A stretch of 10,502 nt of DNA from CAYTLW01 sp964438735 (GTDB taxonomy: Bacteria > Myxococcota_A > UBA9042), in NCBI GenBank assembly GCA_964438735.1, contig CAYTLW010000191.1:1-10502 (forward strand), read 5' to 3'. Made by a program: the position numbers and the translations under genes. This document shows, piece by piece, positions 5,163 through 10,502 of this stretch. Under the pieces are notes generated by a model. That model did not search any database and was not told the DNA's origin. It saw nothing but the letters and a program-made list of their open reading frames with translations. The first letter of the stretch is position 1. Each line of letters begins with the position of its first letter.

Positions 5163-6743
5163 CTACTTCTTCTTCTTCTTGCTGCGGCTCTTTGTACCGC
5201 TCTTTCGGATGGGCTGGTAGACCCACATCTTGAACACGTTGATGTCGCGATCTGCCGTGACCGGTTTCATCGCCATGCGCAAGCCGACCTCGCGCACATG
5301 CTCGGCCGGCACGACGTAGACCCAGTTCCGCCAGCGGAACTTGCGGTCGGAACCGGCGCAGACGCAGTTGGGCAGCCGCCGGTCGTTGGCGGTCACCTCG
5401 GCCTCCCAGTCGCCGTGCACATAGTCCATTCGCCAGACCACGTACACATCGCTGCCGGGCTCGACGTTCTTGACCTCCCAGGTCAGCTCGCCGCCCTCGA
5501 AGGCCACGCCGGTATCCTCGACCACAACACCGTCGGGGTACTTCAGCTTCTGGCGGGTGCGGTAGCGGTCGCGCTCGCCGGTGATCTTCCACTGGTGGTC
5601 CTTCTCGCTGTCGGGATCCAGCGGGTCGACCACGTCGATCAGGCCCATGTCGATGCCTTCGATGGCGATATTATCCTCGAAGGGCTTGGAGCGGATCTTG
5701 ATGTTCTCGATGACGGCGTTGGTATCCGTCTCGGCGACCTCGACCTTCTTGGTCTCGCGCTTGATGGACTTGTCGAAGATCTGCTCCATGAACTTCTGGC
5801 ACTCGCCCTGGTACTGCAGCAGGGAGTCGAGGAAGTCGGACGTGAACTCGCCCTCCTCGAACTTCTGCAGGGCGATCTCGATGTGCTTCTTGAAGTTGGC
5901 GAAGTCCCGCTGGCTGCTCACCTGCGGCACGTTGGCCTCGATCTCCAACACCATGGTCCACTGCATACCCAGGATGATGAGGTAGAGCTTGAACACGTTG
6001 CTCAGGTCGACCAGCTGGCTGTGGATCAGCATCTCCAGGGTGATGAAGCCGTGCAGCACGTCCGAAGCGGGCAGCACGCGCAGGTTGTGGAACAGGAAGG
6101 CGTAGATCTCCTTGCTCCTGCGAATCAGCTCGAGCAGCTCCCACAGGGTCTTGGGATCGATGAACGAGCCGACGCAACCCGCGATGGGCACGTAGCGCAG
6201 GTCGATCTCATTTTCGCCCGGCTGCAGCGGATCCTTGGCGTCGACGATGCGCTTGACGTTCTTGGTCAGCACGATGCGGCAGAGCTCCACCTCCTGCTGA
6301 AGGTCGGGCTCGGTCACGGCCCACTCGACCTTGTAGCCCTCGCTGACGCGCCGGTGGCCCTTGAAGTCGAGATTCTCCTTGTAGGAGATGAAGTCCGAGA
6401 ACTCCTCGATATAGCGCGACACCAGGTAGACCGTGGTGGGCAGCTTGAAGTCACCCGGATTCAGCTGACGGATCTCGGGCTCCCAGACGAAGATGTCGTG
6501 GCCCTGTCCATCGATCGCGTAACCCGACTGGACCTCGACGGCCAGCTCACCACGTCCGCGACCGCTGACGCGCAGTCCACCCAGGGCGTGGGGGATGATG
6601 CCCGGCCCGTGGAACATGCGATTGTGCAGCTTGTGCTTTTCGACGTGATAGTGCTCGCCTTCGTTCCAATCCTTCTCCGTGGTCCGGAAACCACGGAAGA
6701 AGTTGAGCCTTTTATACGCCTTTCCCTCTTGCGCTTCGGCCAT
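5163..6743 (-). CDS. Uncharacterised baseplate-associated protein, 526 residues, with C-terminal lysine tail
   Basis: I do not recognise a named family for the whole protein. The N-terminus (10-90) holds KRLNFFRGFRTTEKDWNEGE, then HVEKHKLHNRMFHGPGI (33-49) and SGYAIDGQGHDIFV (73-86). This pattern, an HxxKxxLHNRxxHGxG helix followed by a strand pair ending in a 'DGxGxDI' turn, is what I recall at the start of many proteins next to gpJ/gpI genes in tail-like clusters. Residues 197-335 look mostly helical. Residues 385-512 look beta-rich, with TWEVKNVEPGSDVYVVWRM, and may be a small beta-sandwich. The last residues are GTKSRSKKKKK, a strongly basic tail. There is no signal peptide or TM span. 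The Shine-Dalgarno AGGAG overlaps the stop of the gpI gene and the gap is 9 bases, so the two are cotranslated. The position after gpJ and gpI is where Afp/PVC clusters carry fibre or baseplate accessory genes; a structural baseplate role is inference. Confidence 0.75.
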   Translation of the reverse strand: MAEAQEGKAYKRLNFFRGFRTTEKDWNEGEHYHVEKHKLHNRMFHGPGIIPHALGGLRVSGRGRGELAVEVQSGYAIDGQGHDIFVWEPEIRQLNPGDFKLPTTVYLVSRYIEEFSDFISYKENLDFKGHRRVSEGYKVEWAVTEPDLQQEVELCRIVLTKNVKRIVDAKDPLQPGENEIDLRYVPIAGCVGSFIDPKTLWELLELIRRSKEIYAFLFHNLRVLPASDVLHGFITLEMLIHSQLVDLSNVFKLYLIILGMQWTMVLEIEANVPQVSSQRDFANFKKHIEIALQKFEEGEFTSDFLDSLLQYQGECQKFMEQIFDKSIKRETKKVEVAETDTNAVIENIKIRSKPFEDNIAIEGIDMGLIDVVDPLDPDSEKDHQWKITGERDRYRTRQKLKYPDGVVVEDTGVAFEGGELTWEVKNVEPGSDVYVVWRMDYVHGDWEAEVTANDRRLPNCVCAGSDRKFRWRNWVYVVPAEHVREVGLRMAMKPVTADRDINVFKMWVYQPIRKSGTKSRSKKKKK

Positions 6744-6752
6744 GCCTCTCTC

Positions 6753-7625
6753 CTAGTCGTCCCAGACGCCGACGGCGTCTACTCCGATGATCATCAACGG
6801 TCTGGTGTCGTCCGCCGCCGCGGCCTTGCGGAAGCGCAGGTAATAGCTGCAGTGGGCCGGCTTCTCGGCCCGGATCACGCGATGGATGCGGATCAACTGG
6901 TCCTCGTCCACGTCGTCCGGCGACAGTGGCAGCTCGACGATGAAGCAGTTGTTCAGGTTCATCGGCGGCAGGATCGTCGACGTAATGCCGATATCGCTGG
7001 TCACGCCGGCGCGGAAGGCCTCGTCGGGCCACTCATTCTCGAAGATCTGCGGCTTCACGCCGACATAGATCTCGAGCAGCTTTTCCAACGCCAGGCGGGT
7101 GCCGCGGATGTTGTAGAGCGCCGGCGCATAGCGCAGCCAGCGACGCTTCTTCTCCTCTTCCCAGTCGTCCTCGAGGTGCAGCGCGATCCACGACGCCAGC
7201 CAGGGCAGGAACGTCGCCGGCGCCTCCAGGGGCCGGAAGATGCGCACCATCTCCTCGATCTTGTGGCGCACCGAGTCGTGCCCATGCTGGAAGATCCACA
7301 ACAGGCCTTGCAGCAGCTCCCCTTCGCTGCCTTCCACCTGGTAGATCTGCGGCAGGAAGCGCAGCCAGCTCGGCTTGGCCACCTGCAGCTCGATGGGCGC
7401 ATCGGAGTTGACCAGCAGGCCCCGCATGGGTTCCTGCCCGACGACCGTGTTTTCGGCTTCGTAGGCCTCCACATACCGCGGCTGGGCGGGCTGGAAGCCG
7501 GCCTGGGCCAGCACGATCTGAGCGTCGCGTAGCAGCAAGCCGTTGACGTCGGGCACGACCAGCTTGCGCGGTCGCCGCTTCAGCGGTCGTCGTCCGCCGC
7601 CATCCGATGTCATGCCCACTGCCAT
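6753..7625 (-). CDS. gpI-like phage tail / contractile-injection baseplate protein with N-terminal PASTA domain
   Basis: A 290-residue protein of two parts. Residues 22-84 match a PASTA domain: VVPDVNGLLLRDAQIVLAQA, GF, then VVGQEPMRGLLV and the closing strand PIELQVAK. Residues 87-265 match the tail protein I family (P2 gpI, Afp12-like; TIGR02242 type): WLRFLPQIYQ, LLQGLLWIFQHGHDSVRHKI, PLEAPATFLPWLASWI (132-147), RRWLRYAPALYNIRGTRLAL and IRAEKPAHCSYYLRF. In contractile tails this protein pairs with gpJ in the baseplate wedge. PASTA domains usually sit on penicillin-binding proteins or Ser/Thr kinases and bind muropeptides, so here the domain might dock the machine on peptidoglycan. There is no signal peptide. 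The basic start RRPLKRRPRK precedes the PASTA domain. It follows the gpJ gene by 44 bases and runs into the 526-residue gene. The start at 7625 is preferred; Met5 has no Shine-Dalgarno, though that of Met1 is also weak. Confidence 0.88.
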   Translation of the reverse strand: MAVGMTSDGGGRRPLKRRPRKLVVPDVNGLLLRDAQIVLAQAGFQPAQPRYVEAYEAENTVVGQEPMRGLLVNSDAPIELQVAKPSWLRFLPQIYQVEGSEGELLQGLLWIFQHGHDSVRHKIEEMVRIFRPLEAPATFLPWLASWIALHLEDDWEEEKKRRWLRYAPALYNIRGTRLALEKLLEIYVGVKPQIFENEWPDEAFRAGVTSDIGITSTILPPMNLNNCFIVELPLSPDDVDEDQLIRIHRVIRAEKPAHCSYYLRFRKAAAADDTRPLMIIGVDAVGVWDD

Positions 7626-7652
7626 GCTCTACCGTCTCCACGCCGCCCGTTG

Positions 7653-7668
7653 GGGCGACCATTCGCCC
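7653..7668. repeat. Hairpin between the gpJ and gpI genes
   Basis: A perfect 6-base stem (GGGCGA/TCGCCC) with a 4-base loop lies 1 base past the gpJ stop. No T run follows on the minus strand, so it is unlikely to terminate; it could slow decay or set the ratio of the two products. Confidence 0.35.
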
Positions 7669-7669
7669 A

Positions 7670-10502
7670 TCAGGCGATGCGTTCGTGCGCCTTCTCGATG
7701 ACGTCCACCTGCAGACAATGCACCAGCTCACCGTTGGCGATCTTGAACTGGTCGACCTCGAGCTTGGTTCGCTCGTCGACGATCCGAATCCGATCGACGA
7801 AGTCCACGCCGGCGACCTCTTCGACCACGTGATACAGGTCGACCCGGTAGACCGGCCGGCCAAACGGCCAGCCGTCGCCCTTCTTTCCGCCCCGAAGCGG
7901 GTGCAGGAACATCTTGACGCGGTTCTCGATCTCGCGCTTGACCCGATCGGCCGCCGTGGCTTGCAGCAGGATGATCTCCACGCTCACCGACAGCTCGCGG
8001 AAGGTCGGCCGCTGCACGTTCAAGACCGTCGTCAGCAGCTTGCGGTCGGCGAGGAAGTTGCGCACCTTGCGCAGCAACTCGGTCGACGCCATCGGCTTGC
8101 CCATGAAGTCCGGATGCGACTCCGCCACCTTGGGCACGATGTTCAGCGTGACCTCGCCTTCGCGATCGGTGGTCGGCAGCGCGCAGACCCTGGCGACCGA
8201 GCTGGACGCCTCGCGGGCGAGCCACTCGAAGTCCTCAGCGGTCACCGCCCTGCCCTTGGCCTTGAGCGAGTGCGGACCGCGCTGCTTGGCCTCTTCCACC
8301 GACTCCAGGTCGGCGCCGCCGGCGGCCGCATAGACATTGCTCACCGCGTCAACGTAGGGCACGGACTGCAAAAGCACGTCGATGGCGCCCGGGGGCACGT
8401 TGCCATGCTCGCCGCCGCCCACGCGGTAGCGCGCGCAGACGATGCTGCGATCGCCCTTGGGGGGCACCATGCCGCGGATGCCATCGCCGAAGCGGACCTC
8501 GGAGGTCACGATATCCTTGACGTAATGACGCGAGGCCGGGCCCGACTCGTACAGGCTCTCCACCTCGTGCCAGCGCACCACCACGCCACGGCCCTCGGGG
8601 TCGTCGCGGATAGCGTCATCGCCCTCGTCCTTGCTGATCTCTTCCAAGTCCGGACCCTTGGGCATCTCGCGCTCGCGCACCCAGATCTCCTGGCCGGGCA
8701 GGACCGGCTTGCGCACGAAGCGGAAGCTCTGGTTCGGCGTGCCGCTGGAGGAGCCCAGGATCGTATCGGTGTACGTCTCCAGGTTGTCTGCGTAGGCGCA
8801 GTTGAGCTGCACCGAGCGCAGGACGGGCGGCTCATCGTAGCCACCATGCTCGAGCCGGGCGCGGACCCAGTACAGGTTCTCGCCGTAGCGCTTGTTGGCC
8901 CGATGATCCTTCGGTCCGACGAACTCGACAAAGTCGCTCTGCGTGAAGCCGTGAGTCTGGTCGCGCACGACCAGGTCCTTCCAGTCGCGACCGCCCCAGT
9001 ACTCCCAGGCGATCACCTGCTCGCTCTGCGCCTGCTCCAGACGCGCCGACGTGTCCCCACGACCGGCCCGCAAGCGTCGACCCGGCCCCTCGTGCTCGAC
9101 CAGGTCGAAATAGACCATGTTCGTGTCGTTGGGGAAGGGCTCGCGGAAGCCCAGATACAGGGTCGGACTCTCCTCGGAGACCGGCGTGAAGGGCTGGAAG
9201 GGCTTCAACTCCTCGCGCGCGAGCGAGGTGTGATCGGTGTAGACGAAGTCGTTGTAGGCCAGCACGCGCTCAAAGGCTTCCATCTGCTCGACAAAACGCA
9301 GCGACAGGGCCTTGAATGTCGGCGGGCGGAGCGGGCGGGTATCCTTCCAGACCCAGCGGTCGTTCTCCAACTCGTAGGAGCCGGGCACGCCGTAGTCGCC
9401 GCGCTCGATGCGGGCGCGCACCCACAGGCCCTCGACGCCATTGACCTTGGCCGCCTTCATGGCCTTGGGCCGCCGGAAGGAGACGAAGCCGTTGTTGGTG
9501 AAGCAGGCGGTCTCGTCCTGGAATTCGAAGCCTGGATCTTCCTCGTCGTAGTCGCCAAAGCCGCTGCGACCGATGAGGCGCCAGCGCTTGCCGTTGTAGA
9601 ACTCCCATACCACCACCAGGTCTTCAGCCGGCTGGGGCATGGGCACGGCCGACACATCGGCCAGCTCCACGTCGATTCGAATCAGCGCCTCGACGTGTCC
9701 CAGGACGTCATCGCTCTGCAGGTACAGCGCGGCGTCGGCTTTGGGCTCGCGACCCAGCGGCTGGAAGTTGCGATCGAGGTCGTTGCGCAGGAAGAGGTCG
9801 CCCTCCACCGAGGTCAGCGCCAGGTCGGGCCACTCGCCCTCACCGATGAGCTCCAGGCGCATCTCCATCGTGTCGCACAGGGTCTCTTCGTCGGACTGCG
9901 GCACCTCGGCCAGGCGGCCGCGCAGCCAGAAGCCGGTCTCGTCGTTGACGTCGTGGTCGACCATCTCCACGGGGCCGATGAGCGCGATCTCGTTCTTCTG
10001 GGTCTCGATGGCCGGGCTCGCCAGCTCACGCCAACGTTCGCCGTCGTTGTATTCCCACTCCAGCATGTGCACCAGGGGCTGCGGCACATCGCCGGTGCTG
10101 GCGCTGGCGATGGTCAGCAGGCTCGACTCGTTGAACGTGCCCAGGCGCTTGTCGCCCACGTAGAGGAATCGCTCGACGTTGCGCACGCCCGCCCACAGGG
10201 GCACACCACGTCCGCCCACCTCCAACAACGGCGTGTTGTCGGCGAAGGATTCGTGGTGCTGACTCATGCACTTGACCATCTCGTTGTTGGTCACGACCAC
10301 GGGTCGAATCGTCTCGAAGGTCTGGTATTTGCCGTCCTGACCGGGTTTGGTGCCGACCCGGGTGGGGAAGGGGATCTCGACGCGATCTGCCTTCGGGTTG
10401 ATGGCGAACTGCAGCAGCGCACGTGCCGGCTGCGGCGGCGCCAGGCCGATGCCCATCAGCTCGAGGAAGGCCAGGAAGTTCTTCTCCGGCACCCGGTTGA
10501 GC
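7670..10502 (-). CDS. gpJ-like putative baseplate assembly protein, 5' end outside window
   Basis: At least 943 residues of a large baseplate protein of the P2 gpJ / T4 gp6 / Afp11 superfamily (TIGR02243 type), the wedge component that clamps the sheath-tube complex. The C-terminal third carries the gpJ core: VRFGDGIRGMVPP (FGDG at 8480-8491), RYRVGGGEHGNVPPGAI (8381-8431), AVTAEDFEWLAREAS, and PLRGGKKGDGWPFGRPVYRV with YHVVEEVAGVDFVDRIRI (about 7780-7895). Upstream are three copies of a WEYxxGxxW module, starting near 10063, 9613 and 9015. The frame remains open to the right edge, reading LNRVPEKNFLAFLELMGIGL at its visible start. That segment is normally internal, a little after the N-terminus, so the GTG at 10492 is probably not the start. 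The length fits a tail-like system with an enlarged baseplate rather than P2 itself (about 300 residues). A prophage origin cannot be excluded from this gene alone. Confidence 0.92.
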   Translation of the reverse strand, partial: LNRVPEKNFLAFLELMGIGLAPPQPARALLQFAINPKADRVEIPFPTRVGTKPGQDGKYQTFETIRPVVVTNNEMVKCMSQHHESFADNTPLLEVGGRGVPLWAGVRNVERFLYVGDKRLGTFNESSLLTIASASTGDVPQPLVHMLEWEYNDGERWRELASPAIETQKNEIALIGPVEMVDHDVNDETGFWLRGRLAEVPQSDEETLCDTMEMRLELIGEGEWPDLALTSVEGDLFLRNDLDRNFQPLGREPKADAALYLQSDDVLGHVEALIRIDVELADVSAVPMPQPAEDLVVVWEFYNGKRWRLIGRSGFGDYDEEDPGFEFQDETACFTNNGFVSFRRPKAMKAAKVNGVEGLWVRARIERGDYGVPGSYELENDRWVWKDTRPLRPPTFKALSLRFVEQMEAFERVLAYNDFVYTDHTSLAREELKPFQPFTPVSEESPTLYLGFREPFPNDTNMVYFDLVEHEGPGRRLRAGRGDTSARLEQAQSEQVIAWEYWGGRDWKDLVVRDQTHGFTQSDFVEFVGPKDHRANKRYGENLYWVRARLEHGGYDEPPVLRSVQLNCAYADNLETYTDTILGSSSGTPNQSFRFVRKPVLPGQEIWVREREMPKGPDLEEISKDEGDDAIRDDPEGRGVVVRWHEVESLYESGPASRHYVKDIVTSEVRFGDGIRGMVPPKGDRSIVCARYRVGGGEHGNVPPGAIDVLLQSVPYVDAVSNVYAAAGGADLESVEEAKQRGPHSLKAKGRAVTAEDFEWLAREASSSVARVCALPTTDREGEVTLNIVPKVAESHPDFMGKPMASTELLRKVRNFLADRKLLTTVLNVQRPTFRELSVSVEIILLQATAADRVKREIENRVKMFLHPLRGGKKGDGWPFGRPVYRVDLYHVVEEVAGVDFVDRIRIVDERTKLEVDQFKIANGELVHCLQVDVIEKAHERIA

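Noticed and set aside
5298..7532. A 744-codon open frame on the plus strand
   Set aside because: It is antisense to two genes with clear domain matches. Its translation is rich in Leu, Val, His, Asp and Gln with no motif, as expected from the complement of GC-biased codons.
10490..10492. GTG as start codon of the gpJ-like gene
   Set aside because: The frame continues upstream as LNR to the window edge, and the LNRVPEKNFLAFLELMGI segment is internal in relatives as I know them; no Shine-Dalgarno is visible.

Overview
The window is high-GC bacterial chromosome, densely coding and apparently free of insertion sequences, RNA genes and CRISPR arrays. Complex I subunits, a periplasmic/transmembrane FHA protein with a Sec signal peptide, and FHA signalling proteins suggest a Gram-negative bacterium. 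The mix of GC-rich coding, VWA-FHA proteins and phage-tail-like genes would suit Myxococcota, Bradymonadota or another former deltaproteobacterial lineage, but this placement is an inference and of low confidence.

Layout. (1) Positions 1-1547, minus strand: the start of a respiratory complex I transcription unit, nuoE followed by nuoF with an ATGA overlap; nuoF runs off the left edge. A candidate sigma70 promoter lies directly upstream of nuoE, so this NADH-input module appears to be transcribed separately from any gene to its right. (2) Positions 1748-2527, plus strand: a sugar-1-phosphate nucleotidyltransferase of the MurU/mannose-1-phosphate guanylyltransferase type, divergent from nuoE. 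(3) Positions 2528-2759: a convergent junction with three related 24-bp palindromes that probably serve as bidirectional terminators. (4) Positions 2760-10502, minus strand: five genes, read right to left. They are a gpJ-like baseplate protein (5' end outside the window), a gpI-like tail protein with an N-terminal PASTA domain, a 526-residue protein with a baseplate-associated type of N-terminus, a soluble FHA protein, and a signal peptide-VWA-TM-FHA protein.

How the genes may work together. The gpJ-gpI pair is the conserved wedge of contractile phage tails and of extracellular contractile injection systems. The order gpJ, gpI, large variable protein resembles the baseplate part of Afp/PVC-type clusters. 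What is unusual is the addition, in the same orientation, of two FHA proteins, one spanning the membrane, and of a PASTA domain on the tail protein. FHA domains read phosphothreonine and PASTA domains normally bind cell-wall muropeptides. The cluster therefore suggests a cell-envelope-linked contractile machine under Ser/Thr-phosphorylation control, by analogy with PpkA-Fha1 in type VI secretion. That last step is inference: no kinase, sheath, tube or ATPase gene lies in this window.
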